A stretch of DNA of 64,000 bases from [Clostridium] celerecrescens 18A (GCF_002797975.1 NZ_PGET01000001.1:2976001-3040000); one strand, 5' to 3'. Positions 1 through 8,487 are shown, numbered from the stretch's first letter. Notes: generated by a model not told the origin, from the sequence alone. Translations and numbers: made by a program.

Positions 1-435
1 CCCCCTGGCCTTTAACTGGGCCATGAGACTGTCAATATCTTTGATGTACTTTTCTGTGGCACCGATCTCATTAACCGTAGGTGCATCTGCCATTGCAAAG
101 GTAATCCGTCCGTCATCATTCTTCACATCAATGACAACCGTATTAATCTCAGTCCCCTGGATCTTGTCCAATATTGCCTGGAGCCCTTCCGAGCCGGCCA
201 TATAGCTGGAAATATAGATTCCCTTTACCTTTACCGGCTTCTTTCCCGGTATTGCGGAAACTTCAACAGGAAGCTTCCCAGCCTCTGCCTCTGTGCTCTG
301 CTCGGATTCCTCTGTACTCTGCTGAGATTCTTCTGTTTTGTTGTCTTTCTCTGTGGGTTCGGAAATTCCTTTGTATCTGCTGCATCCGGAGGTCACCAAC
401 GAGAATGCAATCACTGCCAAAAGCCATCTTTTCAT
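1..435 (-). CDS. Lipoprotein with putative glycosyl hydrolase (DUF4015) domain, 3' end cut by window
   Basis: Partial gene: the N-terminal 145 codons are visible and the frame runs off the left edge. The start at 435 gives a signal peptide ending at a lipobox-like V-T-S-G-C, so the mature protein is probably anchored to the outer face of the membrane through Cys18. A Ser/Thr/Glu/Gln-rich linker (about residues 25-50) follows. Then comes the start of a TIM-barrel-like domain with VKGIYISSY and TVVIDVKNDDG, which I recognise as the N-terminus of the DUF4015 putative glycosyl hydrolase family. The substrate is unknown; a cell-wall or exopolysaccharide role is inference. No operon partner is visible, since tag lies 200 bp upstream on the same strand. 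Confidence 0.75.
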   Translation of the reverse strand, partial: MKRWLLAVIAFSLVTSGCSRYKGISEPTEKDNKTEESQQSTEESEQSTEAEAGKLPVEVSAIPGKKPVKVKGIYISSYMAGSEGLQAILDKIQGTEINTVVIDVKNDDGRITFAMADAPTVNEIGATEKYIKDIDSLMAQLKARG

Positions 436-635
436 AATACTCCTGTTCACTTTCTTTATGGTTTCAGGTGTTGAATGTAATAAATATTTAACATTTTACC
501 ACAATTTGTAAAATTTTCCAATAAAAATTACATTTTCCGGATGCAGCCTTATTCTTTTAGCCTCTTATTTCATAAGCTATGTACTCTTTATCCAAATCAT
601 TCCCCACTTTTTCTTTGTATGATCTGCCTTTGTTT

Positions 636-1202
636 TCAGCCGTTCTGACTGCTCTCCCGGCAGAAACAGGAAAGCTCATGGTCATTGACCACGCCAACTG
701 CCTGAAGATAGGAATAGATGGTAACAGAACCTACAAAGGCCATTCCCCTCTTCTTTAAATCTTTTGAAACCCGGTCAGACAACTCCGTTTTTACTTGAAA
801 GTCATCATCCTGATTGATGATGACTTCCTTGTTTGTGAATCCCCATAGATACTCGGAAAAAGAACCGAACTCCCGCTGGATCTCCAGAAAGGCACCGGAA
901 TTTTTTACTGCAGCTTCTATTTTTTTCCTGTTCCTTATTATGCCCGTATTCTCCATTAAGCTATTTATTTTTTTCTCACCATAGCATGCCACCTTATCCA
1001 CATCAAAGCCATCAAAGGCTTCCCGGAAGGATTCTCTCTTTCTCAGTATGGTGATCCAGGAAAGCCCTGCCTGAAAGGTTTCCAAAAGGAACATCTCATA
1101 AAGCTTTTTATCATCATAAACTGGAACTCCCCACTCTTCGTCGTGATATTTCATATAAACCGGCGAGGATTCATCCACCCAAAAGCATCGTCTTTTCTCC
1201 AT
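636..1202 (-). CDS. tag: DNA-3-methyladenine glycosylase I
   Basis: Cytoplasmic base-excision repair enzyme that removes 3-methyladenine from alkylated DNA. The 188-residue length is normal for Tag. The N-terminus has RRCFWVDES and YHDEEWGVPV, and the C-terminus NDHELSCFC; together they give the Cys/His...His/Cys set that binds structural zinc in the family. The helix LLETFQAGLSWITIL carries the conserved Glu/Gln and Trp of the base pocket. The start codon at 1202 abuts the stop codon of the upstream map gene (1203), so the two are probably cotranscribed and translationally coupled. No DNA-damage operator is recognisable. Confidence 0.93.
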   Translation of the reverse strand: MEKRRCFWVDESSPVYMKYHDEEWGVPVYDDKKLYEMFLLETFQAGLSWITILRKRESFREAFDGFDVDKVACYGEKKINSLMENTGIIRNRKKIEAAVKNSGAFLEIQREFGSFSEYLWGFTNKEVIINQDDDFQVKTELSDRVSKDLKKRGMAFVGSVTIYSYLQAVGVVNDHELSCFCRESSQNG

Positions 1203-2081
1203 TTATCTTGCAAGCACCTCCGCTCCTTCTTCCGTAATCAAAACAGTATATTCCCACTGTGCAGACAGACTTCCATCCTTTGTATAAATGGTCCAGCCGT
1301 CATGGTCATCCTGTACTACATCAGCTTTTCCGGCATTCACCATTGGCTCAATGGTAAATATCATCCCTGGTACAAGAAGCATGTCGGTTCCTCTTGTGCC
1401 GATGTGGCTGACCCATGGCTCCTCATGGAAATCCACACCCACGCCGTGTCCGCCGATTTCCCGCACGACCGTAAAGCCATTGGCATAGATATGTTCCGAA
1501 ATAGCTGCTCCGATATCTCCCAGATGGCCCCATGCCCTGGTCTCCTTCACAGCCAGATCCACACTCTCCTTTGTGACACGGACAAGTCTCAAGGCCTCAT
1601 CGGATACGTTGCCGATGCAGAACATTCTGGAGGCATCGGCATAGAAACCGTCAACAATGGTAGTCACATCCACATTGACAATATCCCCATCCTTTAAGAT
1701 CCGGTTAGAATCCGGGATTCCGTGGCATACTACCTCATTGATGGATATGCACACACTTTTGGGATACCCCTCGAAATTAAGGGTTGCGGGGATTCCTCCC
1801 ATTCTGATAGTATTCTCGTGTACCAGTGTATTGATTTCTTCCGTACTGATGCCTGGCCTTATCATCTCATCCACCAGATCAAGAATCCTGTTGTTTACAA
1901 TTCCTGCACGGCGGACTCCTTCAATCTGAGCCGGCGTTTTTATCATATAGTGCTCTGGAACCTCATCTCCCATGACCGCATAGTTTTCAAGCTTCTGGTC
2001 AAAGGGAAGATGACAGTTTTTGTATTTTTTTCCGCTACCGCACCAGCATGCATCATTTCTTCCTATTTTAAACATTTTCAT
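1203..2081 (-). CDS. map: Methionine aminopeptidase type I with N-terminal SEC-C zinc motif
   Basis: Removes the initiator methionine from nascent proteins. At 292 residues it is about 40 longer than a minimal type I enzyme because of an N-terminal SEC-C motif (CWCGSGKKYKNCH, residues about 11-23), known from a subset of Firmicutes MetAPs and thought to help ribosome docking. The peptidase fold follows with all five metal ligands: two Asp in VNVDVTTIVDGFYADAS, His in GGHGVGVDFHEEP, Glu in FTIEPMVNAG and Glu in WEYTVLITEEG. It ends directly at the start codon of tag. Clostridia often carry a second, shorter map in the ribosomal protein region, so this may be the accessory copy; that is inference. 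Confidence 0.94.
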   Translation of the reverse strand: MKMFKIGRNDACWCGSGKKYKNCHLPFDQKLENYAVMGDEVPEHYMIKTPAQIEGVRRAGIVNNRILDLVDEMIRPGISTEEINTLVHENTIRMGGIPATLNFEGYPKSVCISINEVVCHGIPDSNRILKDGDIVNVDVTTIVDGFYADASRMFCIGNVSDEALRLVRVTKESVDLAVKETRAWGHLGDIGAAISEHIYANGFTVVREIGGHGVGVDFHEEPWVSHIGTRGTDMLLVPGMIFTIEPMVNAGKADVVQDDHDGWTIYTKDGSLSAQWEYTVLITEEGAEVLAR

Positions 2082-2231
2082 CCTCCTTCTTACTACAACG
2101 TTTTAACACGTTTGGGGCCGGTTGTAAAGGGTTTCAGGAAAAAGAAGGGGACAGTAAAAAATCCGTGGTAATTTCATAATTTATATGATACAATTTATAA
2201 GTACTATGGTCAAAAAGTTCGTGTATGCGTT

Positions 2232-2327
2232 ATGGTTCAACCATGCCATTCTTAATTTGGCGGATAAAACATATTTCCGAAAGGTATATGTATTTGCCGC
2301 CAAATTATTTATGTTGGGCGTCTGCCC
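2232..2327 (+). ncRNA. Hairpin-rich leader upstream of the DUF1846 gene, class unknown
   Basis: The 311-bp spacer between map and the DUF1846 gene holds no credible gene but has three consecutive inverted repeats. They are a 6-bp palindrome (2232-2244), a long hairpin with arms 2254-2274 and 2286-2306 (18 of 21 positions pair, apex CC-GAAA-GG, a GNRA tetraloop), and gggc/gccc with a 4-nt loop at 2316-2327. This looks like a folded 5' leader, but it matches no riboswitch class I can recall. It could instead be a bidirectional transcription barrier or a mobile REP-type hairpin. Confidence 0.4.
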
Positions 2328-2392
2328 TCTGGAAATAATTACACAATTGTTTCTGCATGACTGAACTGTAAGCACACATCATGGAGGGACAA

Positions 2393-3871
2393 ATGAAATT
2401 CGGATTTGATAACAATAAGTATTTAACCATGCAGTCAGAACACATCAGGGAACGGATCAGCCAGTTTGGCGACAAGCTTTATCTGGAATTCGGCGGCAAG
2501 CTGTTTGATGATTATCACGCTTCCAGGGTGCTCCCGGGGTTTGAACCTGACAGCAAGCTCCGCATGCTGATGCAGCTGTCAGACCAGGCAGAAATCGTGA
2601 TCGCTATCAACGCTGCGGATATTGAGAAAAATAAAATCCGCCATGATCTGGGCATCACTTATGATGTGGATGTCTTACGACTGATCCAGTCCTTTACGGA
2701 TAAAGGGCTTTATGTGGGAAGCGTTGTTATCACACAGTATTCTGGCCAGAAGGCCGCTGACTTATTTAAAAGTAAGTTGGAGAAAATGGGGATTAAAGTA
2801 TACCGTCACTATATCATTGACGGTTATCCAAGCAATGTTTCTCTGATTGTCAGCGACGAAGGATATGGCAGGAATGATTATATAGAAACAACAAAGCCCC
2901 TTGTTATTATTACTGCACCAGGACCTGGAAGCGGAAAGATGGCAACCTGCTTATCACAGCTTTACCACGAGAACAAGCGGGGGATCAAGGCTGGGTATGC
3001 GAAATTCGAGACATTCCCCATCTGGAATATCTCCTTAAAGCATCCGGTAAACTTAGCCTACGAGGCCGCTACCGCAGACTTAAACGATGTAAATATGATC
3101 GATCCTTTTCATCTGGAAGCCTATGGAAAGACCACCGTTAATTACAACCGTGATGTAGAGATCTTTCCGGTACTATGTGCTATCTTTGAAGGAATCTACG
3201 GAGAGTGCCCTTATAAATCCCCCACTGACATGGGCGTAAATATGGTCGGCTTCTGCATGGTGGATGATGAAGTGTGCAGGGAAGCTTCCATGCAGGAAAT
3301 CATAAGGCGTTATTACCAGGCCCTTTCCCGTTTGGCAAGGGATATAGGTTCCAAAGAAGAGGTCTATAAAATCGAGCTTCTTATGAAGCAGGCAAAAATA
3401 ACCGCTGACATGAGAAAGGTTGTGAATGCCGCTAACAAGCTGGCCGAAATAAAAGGCTCTCCGGCTGCTGCACTTGAATTAGAGGACGGAACCATTGTTA
3501 CAGGAAAGACTACCAACTTATTAGGTGCATCTGCCGCTCTCTTATTAAATACGGTCAAGGTTTTAGGAGATATACCTCATGACATCCATCTGATTTCTCC
3601 ATCTGCCATTGAACCGATTCAGAAATTAAAGATCAACTATCTGGGCAGCAAAAATCCCAGACTTCATACGGATGAGGTTTTAATTGCGTTGTCCGCCAGT
3701 GCTGCAACCGATCCCAATGCTCAGATTGCCCTGGAACAGCTTCCGAAATTAAAGGGGTGTGATGCCCATACTTCGGTACTGCTTTCCGACGTGGATGTTA
3801 AGGTATTTAAGAAATTGGGTGTAAATCTGACCTGCGAACCCATTTATGAAGAGAAGAAAATCTATCACTAA
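2393..3871 (+). CDS. DUF1846 (UPF0371) family protein
   Basis: A 492-residue cytosolic protein of the DUF1846/UPF0371 family, widespread in Firmicutes and without an established function. Recognisable blocks are the N-terminal FDNNKYLTMQSEHIRERI, the central ITAPGPGSGKMATCLSQLYHE (a Gly-rich loop suggesting nucleotide or phosphate binding) and INYLGSKNPRLHTDEVL near the C-terminus. I chose the ATG at 2393 because GGAGGG lies 5 nt upstream; an in-frame ATG at 2381 overlaps that ribosome site. A strong hairpin with T-run ends the transcript at about 3964. It appears to be a single-gene unit behind the hairpin-rich leader. Confidence 0.88.
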   Translation: MKFGFDNNKYLTMQSEHIRERISQFGDKLYLEFGGKLFDDYHASRVLPGFEPDSKLRMLMQLSDQAEIVIAINAADIEKNKIRHDLGITYDVDVLRLIQSFTDKGLYVGSVVITQYSGQKAADLFKSKLEKMGIKVYRHYIIDGYPSNVSLIVSDEGYGRNDYIETTKPLVIITAPGPGSGKMATCLSQLYHENKRGIKAGYAKFETFPIWNISLKHPVNLAYEAATADLNDVNMIDPFHLEAYGKTTVNYNRDVEIFPVLCAIFEGIYGECPYKSPTDMGVNMVGFCMVDDEVCREASMQEIIRRYYQALSRLARDIGSKEEVYKIELLMKQAKITADMRKVVNAANKLAEIKGSPAAALELEDGTIVTGKTTNLLGASAALLLNTVKVLGDIPHDIHLISPSAIEPIQKLKINYLGSKNPRLHTDEVLIALSASAATDPNAQIALEQLPKLKGCDAHTSVLLSDVDVKVFKKLGVNLTCEPIYEEKKIYH

Positions 3872-3933
3872 TTAGGCCTGTGCTCAAGGAGTTACTGCTC
3901 TATTTAACTTATGAGGCAAAATAACTGCGTACG

Positions 3934-3964
3934 AAAAAGCAAGGATTCTATTTCCTTGCTTTTT
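3934..3964 (+). terminator. Rho-independent terminator of the DUF1846 gene
   Basis: Near-perfect 12-bp stem (aaaaagcaagga / tccttgcttttt) with a short loop and a T-tract, 63 bp after the DUF1846 stop codon. Confidence 0.85.
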
Positions 3965-4024
3965 CTATGTAAGCTTAACTATTTTTATTGTTTATATTTT
4001 ATACTTTTTATATTGTTTAAAATT

Positions 4025-4240
4025 TCATTTTTTCTTATGCATAATAAACATACGTTCTATGGTTTCTTTTACTTCGTTAATTCCAAAATCCTGTACTTCT
4101 TTTGTGTCGCATTCAATCATTGGTGCTCTCTTTATATTAAATTTTAACCACTCAAGTCTTCCGAAATTACATTCATAAACAGTTTCCCAATCAATATTGG
4201 TATCTAATGTTGTATTCTTAATATACTTCCCTAGACTACT
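4025..4240 (-). pseudogene. Possible gene remnant, about 71 codons without start
   Basis: The 585-bp AT-rich spacer 3872-4456 contains, besides a terminator and a MerR-type promoter, an open minus-strand frame bounded by stops at both ends. It has protein-like content (for example DWETVYECNFGRLEWLKF and DFGINEVKETIERMF) but no start codon and no ribosome site near its 5' end. It reads like the C-terminal end of a lost gene. I do not recognise the family, and an AT-rich chance frame of this length is possible. Confidence 0.3.
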
Positions 4241-4321
4241 CTACCATAGCATGCAATCATGAATTTACTAATACATTTTACGATTATCTTTGCATTTTAC
4301 TGCATTTTCATCAAACAGCGA

Positions 4322-4352
4322 TTGACTTAAAGTTAACGTTAAGGTTTATAAT
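4322..4352 (+). promoter_or_regulatory. MerR-family-type promoter with 19-bp spacer
   Basis: A TTGACT -35 (4322-4327) and a perfect TATAAT -10 (4347-4352) are separated by 19 bp, the overlong spacing that MerR-family activators correct by DNA distortion. Between them lies an imperfect dyad, cttaaagttaacgttaag (4326-4343), of the kind bound by AdhR-like MerR regulators that respond to aldehydes. It drives the aldo/keto reductase and SDR genes. No merR gene is present within this window, so the regulator must be elsewhere. Confidence 0.7.
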
Positions 4353-4456
4353 TAACATAAGCATTGCCCATGAGCATATCAAAATACGTTAGGAGACAGA
4401 GCAGCCTGAATTTGGAGTTGCCTTATGACTCCCCATATCTGAAAGGAGGAATCTAT

Positions 4457-5425
4457 ATGCAATACAACAATTTGCCCGGAACAAGTATTAAAGTTGCCTC
4501 ACTAAGTCTAGGCACGATGATGTTTGGCGCTCAGACCAGCGAGGCTGACAGTCTCGCCATTATGGATTATGCCTGCGGTCAAGGGATAAACTTTTGGGAC
4601 ACTGCCAATGTGTACAATCAGGGCGAAAGCGAACGCATCGTCGGCAAGGCCTTAAAAGGACGGCGCGATAAAATTATTCTCGCCACGAAAGTAAATGGGC
4701 AGATGGGTGAAAACCCGAATGACAGGGGCCTTTCTCGCCGAAATATTGTCTCCGCTGTGGAGGCAAGCTTAAATCGCTTAAATACGGATTATGTTGACCT
4801 CTATTATATGCACGCTCCAGACTACGAAACAAAAATTGAGGAAACGCTTGAGACAATGTCCGGCCTTGTTAAGGCTGGAAAGGTCCGCTATATCGGTGTC
4901 AGTAATTTCGCCGCCTGGCAGATTGCAGATATGATGGCTATCTGTGATAAACGGGGATACATCGCACCGGTCATCACTCAAAATGTATATAACCTCATTA
5001 CGCGCGGCGTAGAGACGGAGCTCATTCCATTTTTGCAGGCCCATGAACTGGGAATGGCAGTATACAACCCTATCGCAGGCGGACTTCTGGCCGGAAAACA
5101 TAAGCCGGGCACCCCAGCAGAGAATACCCGTTTTTCAAACAGTGAAGCCTATTATAAACGCTACTGGTCTGAAGAGAATTTTGCTGCTATAGAAAAGCTG
5201 ACAGAAATTGCTTCAGAGAATGGTATGGGTATTCTTGAACTCTCTATGAAATGGTGCGCAAGCCGCGCCAAAGTCACCAGCGTGATCAGTGGTGTCAGTA
5301 AGCTTTCACAGTTGGAACAGAATATTGCTGCACTGGAAGGAGCAGCGCTTCATGATGACGTGCTGCAGGCTTGTGATGCGGTTTGGCATTCTCTGGCGGG
5401 TACACGTTTTGGATACAATCGATAA
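4457..5425 (+). CDS. Aldo/keto reductase
   Basis: A 322-residue NAD(P)H-dependent oxidoreductase of the AKR superfamily. The catalytic tetrad is visible: Asp and Tyr in FWDTANVYNQGESE, Lys in ILATKVNG and His in YYMHAPD. SNFAAWQIADM and the C-terminal VISGVSKLSQLEQN are typical of family members close to YajO/IolS. The start at 4457 follows GAAAGGAGG with good spacing; an upstream in-frame ATG lacks a ribosome site. The substrate is unknown, but the MerR-type promoter suggests induction by a reactive carbonyl. The SDR gene follows 68 bp downstream and is probably cotranscribed. Confidence 0.9.
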   Translation: MQYNNLPGTSIKVASLSLGTMMFGAQTSEADSLAIMDYACGQGINFWDTANVYNQGESERIVGKALKGRRDKIILATKVNGQMGENPNDRGLSRRNIVSAVEASLNRLNTDYVDLYYMHAPDYETKIEETLETMSGLVKAGKVRYIGVSNFAAWQIADMMAICDKRGYIAPVITQNVYNLITRGVETELIPFLQAHELGMAVYNPIAGGLLAGKHKPGTPAENTRFSNSEAYYKRYWSEENFAAIEKLTEIASENGMGILELSMKWCASRAKVTSVISGVSKLSQLEQNIAALEGAALHDDVLQACDAVWHSLAGTRFGYNR

Positions 5426-5493
5426 TAATTTTAGGGACCGAAAGATTAAAGCAAAGTAACATATTTTAATCATTTATAGAAAGAGGATTTTAT

Positions 5494-6345
5494 ATGAAAA
5501 AAATAGTAATAACCGGAACTGCGGGCCTTCTTGGCCCCTATGTAGTTAAGCACTTTTTAGAGCAGGGATATGAGGTTTTGAGTGTAGACAAAGTAAAGCC
5601 GGCCGAGTCTTTAACACGTCATATGACAGCAGACTTAACCAATCTGGGCGAATGTTATGGAATCTTAGAGGGCGCACATGCTGTGATCCATCTTGCCGCG
5701 ATCCCTACAGCATACATTTTCCCCAATGAGGTGACATTTCGAAATAATGTGATGGCTACTTATAATATTCTCGAAGCAGCGGCAGGATTAGGAATCACAA
5801 AAGCTGTTATTGCCTCCAGCGAATGTACTTATGGGATCTGCAACTCACGCCAGGGTCTGACACCTGTTTATGTTCCCGTAGATGAAGAACATCCTGCACT
5901 TCCTGAAGATAGCTATGGCCTCGGAAAAGTAGTCGGGGAAACAATTGCTGATGCAATTAACCGCCGCTGCGGAATGCAGATTGTCTCCTTCCGGATCGGC
6001 AATATTATAAGCAAAGAGAAATATATGAACTTCCCCGGTTTTATACATAATTCTGAGAAACGCAAACAACTTATGTGGAATTATATTGACGCTCGTGATA
6101 TCGCTGTGGCATGCCAGCTTGCTATCGAAAAAGATGGACTCGGTTCTATCGTAATGAATCTTGCCGCTGATGATAACTGTATGGACATCAAAAGCTGTGA
6201 TCTGATGAAAGCCGAATATCCAAACGTGACTGACATTCGTACTCCAATTGATGAATATCAGACTTTATACTCCAATGAAAAAGCCAAAAAAATCCTGGGT
6301 TGGAAGCCTGTTCATTTCTGGAGAGAAAATGTACCTCAAGAATAA
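5494..6345 (+). CDS. NAD-dependent epimerase/dehydratase (extended SDR)
   Basis: A 283-residue Rossmann-fold protein. The N-terminus KIVITGTAGLLGPYV has the TGxxGxxG dinucleotide motif, IHLAA follows beta-4, and the catalytic Ser and YxxxK lie in SSECTYG and SYGLGKVVGE. This is the sugar-nucleotide epimerase/dehydratase family; the substrate cannot be told. It sits behind the aldo/keto reductase under the same MerR-type promoter, so a shared role in carbonyl or sugar-aldehyde metabolism is plausible. A ribosome site (AGAGGA) precedes the start, and a strong hairpin follows at 6397-6437. Confidence 0.87.
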   Translation: MKKIVITGTAGLLGPYVVKHFLEQGYEVLSVDKVKPAESLTRHMTADLTNLGECYGILEGAHAVIHLAAIPTAYIFPNEVTFRNNVMATYNILEAAAGLGITKAVIASSECTYGICNSRQGLTPVYVPVDEEHPALPEDSYGLGKVVGETIADAINRRCGMQIVSFRIGNIISKEKYMNFPGFIHNSEKRKQLMWNYIDARDIAVACQLAIEKDGLGSIVMNLAADDNCMDIKSCDLMKAEYPNVTDIRTPIDEYQTLYSNEKAKKILGWKPVHFWRENVPQE

Positions 6346-6396
6346 TACGTAACAGATGACAAGGAATAGTATGATCGTATTATATTTTTATTAAAC

Positions 6397-6437
6397 AAAG
6401 CTTGCAAATACTAATCTCTATAGTATTTGCAAGCTTT
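6397..6437. terminator. Bidirectional hairpin after the AKR-SDR operon
   Basis: Perfect 17-bp inverted repeat aaagcttgcaaatacta / tagtatttgcaagcttt with a 7-nt loop, between the SDR gene and the convergent vanZ-like gene. T-rich flanks are weak, so it may act in both directions. Confidence 0.7.
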
Positions 6438-6506
6438 CAGACTCATAACCAATCATTCCAAGCTGTTAAGAAATTTGGAATTTGACAGCATCGTATTTTG
6501 CTTTAT

Positions 6507-7058
6507 TCAGAATCTCATTTTAATTACAAATAAAAAATAAAAGGTGACAGGTAATCCAATAATTGTAGATAATATTGTGATCGTAGTACGTACTTTTTTC
6601 TCATCTCTTAACAGGAGTAATATAAACTTATAGCCCAAAATGCCAATTCCTCCACCCAAACAATTTAAAATCACATCATCTATGTCTGATATCCCAATGC
6701 CAAAAAGCCCCTGAATGATCTCAACAAATACACTTACTAAAAATATAAACAGCAAATTGGTCATTACTCCTTTATCTTTTTTAAATAAAGGCAAATATAT
6801 ACCAAATGGAACAAAAATTGCTACATTACCAACCACATTACCAAAAGCGAATCTTTTTAGATTCTCGGAACCACCAGATATATATTCCATTATACTATGA
6901 AAAGGAATGAGATTGATTGACCTGCCTATAGTCCTTTGACCATTAAATAGCTCCAAAAGCGAAACTCTTGATAAGAACAGTATTTTAATTAGCAAAAGTA
7001 TATAACAAATGAAAACACCATATAAAAAGACTGTTTCAATTCGCTCTCGTTTATTCAT
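6507..7058 (-). CDS. VanZ family membrane protein
   Basis: A 183-residue integral membrane protein with about four hydrophobic segments. The VanZ hallmarks are present: NLIPFHSI after the first membrane span, NVVGNVAIFVPFGIYLP, and VEIIQGLFGIGISDIDDVILNCLGGGIG. VanZ gives low-level teicoplanin resistance in enterococci, but most Clostridia homologues stand alone and have no proven function. Codon use is AT-rich compared with the flanking metabolic genes. It converges on the SDR gene and no partner is evident. Confidence 0.88.
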   Translation of the reverse strand: MNKRERIETVFLYGVFICYILLLIKILFLSRVSLLELFNGQRTIGRSINLIPFHSIMEYISGGSENLKRFAFGNVVGNVAIFVPFGIYLPLFKKDKGVMTNLLFIFLVSVFVEIIQGLFGIGISDIDDVILNCLGGGIGILGYKFILLLLRDEKKVRTTITILSTIIGLPVTFYFLFVIKMRF

Positions 7059-7150
7059 AATACCTCCATTTTCATTTCATCCAACTCTGCTTACTCCCTT
7101 ACATGCTATTTATTGAGATCCGCAGTTTAAGTTACTATTGCGCTCATTAT

Positions 7151-8020
7151 CTATGTCGTTGCTTCCTGAATAAATTTGTCAATCAAATCATAAATCCACG
7201 ATTTTAACGGAGAAAAATCGAATTTCCATTCTGATGCGAGTCTGGTATTTAAGCTGTAATCCGGCGCTCCATTGTAAGGACCGTTATCCCCCGCTTTCGA
7301 TAAAACTGTCCGTCTGCCGGTCTTTTCTTCAACATATGCAATTATCTCTCGAAGAGATATTGTTCCCGTATTGCTGCCGTTGAATGCACCTGTACATTCT
7401 TGCTCTGCCAGGAAAGCCAGAAACCGGCCCGCTTCATCTGAACTGACAAATTCCATCTGTGCGTCAATATTGTCAATAAACATGGGAATTTCTTTAACAA
7501 CATGTTCGATATAGAAATACAATCGCTTTGTATAATCATCGGTACCAATGACAAAAGGAAACCTGACGGCTGCGCTGTTCTGTAAAGGATAAGCCTGAAA
7601 TAAAGCGCACTCTGCGAGTCGTTTCACCTCATCATATGGATAGTCCGCTCTATCGCACCATTTTAGTGGCTTCTCAAAAGGATTGAAGTCGCTTTCCATT
7701 GTGTTGACATGGAGATCATCATATACAGACATGGAGGAGGTCATTACATAGCGTTTGCATTTTATAGAGTCCAGCGCATATTTTACGTCATTGGAGCAAT
7801 AGGCAATATTATCGCATACCACATCATAAGTCATGTTGCTAAATACTTCGGCCATGCTTTTTGCAGAATTGCGCTCAACAACCAATCTGCGTACGCTGTT
7901 CCCATAAGTATCTTTTGTTATTCCTCTTGTTGCAATCGTGACATTATGTCCTTTTTTAATGAGTTCTTCAACCATATGTATGCCAAAGTATTTTGTCCCG
8001 CCCAAAACTAAAATTTCCAT
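7151..8020 (-). CDS. NAD-dependent epimerase/dehydratase family protein
   Basis: A 289-residue Rossmann protein starting MEILVLGGTKYFGIHMVEEL, an atypical SDR nucleotide motif (GGTxxxG) as in isoflavone-reductase or mRNA-binding-like atypical SDRs. YPYDEVKRLAE supplies the Tyr/Lys pair. The downstream NGSNTGTISLREIIAYVEE is typical of sugar epimerases of this subgroup. I set the start at 8020 because GGAGAG precedes it and the nucleotide motif should be N-terminal; the frame extends 23 codons further upstream. The promoter region carries a TATACC/GGTATA dyad over the -10. The substrate is unknown. Confidence 0.85.
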   Translation of the reverse strand: MEILVLGGTKYFGIHMVEELIKKGHNVTIATRGITKDTYGNSVRRLVVERNSAKSMAEVFSNMTYDVVCDNIAYCSNDVKYALDSIKCKRYVMTSSMSVYDDLHVNTMESDFNPFEKPLKWCDRADYPYDEVKRLAECALFQAYPLQNSAAVRFPFVIGTDDYTKRLYFYIEHVVKEIPMFIDNIDAQMEFVSSDEAGRFLAFLAEQECTGAFNGSNTGTISLREIIAYVEEKTGRRTVLSKAGDNGPYNGAPDYSLNTRLASEWKFDFSPLKSWIYDLIDKFIQEATT

Positions 8021-8078
8021 TCTGCTCTCCGATCCGCCATATTTTATAAATAGTCTGTACTTCAGATTCCGTTTTATA

Positions 8079-8100
8079 AAGTATACCATACATCGGTATA
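8079..8100 (-). promoter_or_regulatory. Promoter -10 overlapped by a TATACC-N7-GGTATA dyad
   Basis: On the minus strand TATACT (8079-8084) is a good -10 element for the epimerase gene, about 60 bp before its start codon. A 6-bp perfect inverted repeat with 7-bp spacing (8082-8087 and 8095-8100) overlaps it, which suggests a repressor site. The -35 is poor. Confidence 0.4.
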
Positions 8101-8129
8101 GAAATATAGCGGCGAATATTCTTGAGCAT

Positions 8130-8397
8130 TTATTCGTTGTTACGCTTGTAAATTGACTTGAACGCGGCCTGGTCTATCCTTTGGGCAATGTGGCTTTGCT
8201 TTTTATTGCGGTTAACCATGTTTACAGCATATCGGCTTTTGTAACAGCCTCCATGACCGTGAGGTCTTTCATATACATTTGACGTCCTCCGGCAACGCGA
8301 AGGTAACTATTTTCTGTTTCTGGCCGCTGATTGTGAACCGGCAGCTGACTAGGCTGGTCCCGTTATTGATCTGCTCTCCGTCATTCGTACATGGAAA
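8130..8397 (-). pseudogene. Degenerate short frames, possible mobile-element remnant
   Basis: Upstream of the mgtA promoter the minus strand carries short consecutive frames. One, at 8269-8397, includes SCRFTISGQKQKIVTFALP; another, at 8130-8219, reads MVNRNKKQSHIAQRIDQAAF and ends after 29 codons. A tiny frame starting MYMKDLTVMEAVTKADML lies between them. Composition and tight packing resemble the small accessory genes of integrative conjugative elements, but I cannot name a family, and no integrase or attachment site is seen. It may simply be noncoding. Confidence 0.25.
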
Positions 8398-8442
8398 TTA
8401 TATTGTTCTCAATTTGAATTTATAAGGATTACAAAGAAATGG

Positions 8443-8471
8443 TTGACAAATTGATACCAGGGACATATACT
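8443..8471 (+). promoter_or_regulatory. Sigma-A promoter of the mgtA leader
   Basis: TTGACA (8443-8448), 17-bp spacer, TATACT (8466-8471). The predicted transcription start is near 8478, just upstream of the M-box riboswitch. Confidence 0.85.
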
Positions 8472-8487
8472 AGAACAGGTTAATGAA

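Noticed and set aside
2181..2375. 64-codon minus-strand frame across the hairpin-rich leader
   Set aside because: Covers the inverted repeats, lacks a ribosome site and reads as low-quality protein.
3911..4147. 78-codon Phe/Leu/Tyr-rich plus-strand frame
   Set aside because: Runs through the terminator hairpin into AT-rich spacer; composition follows the base content and no ribosome site precedes it.
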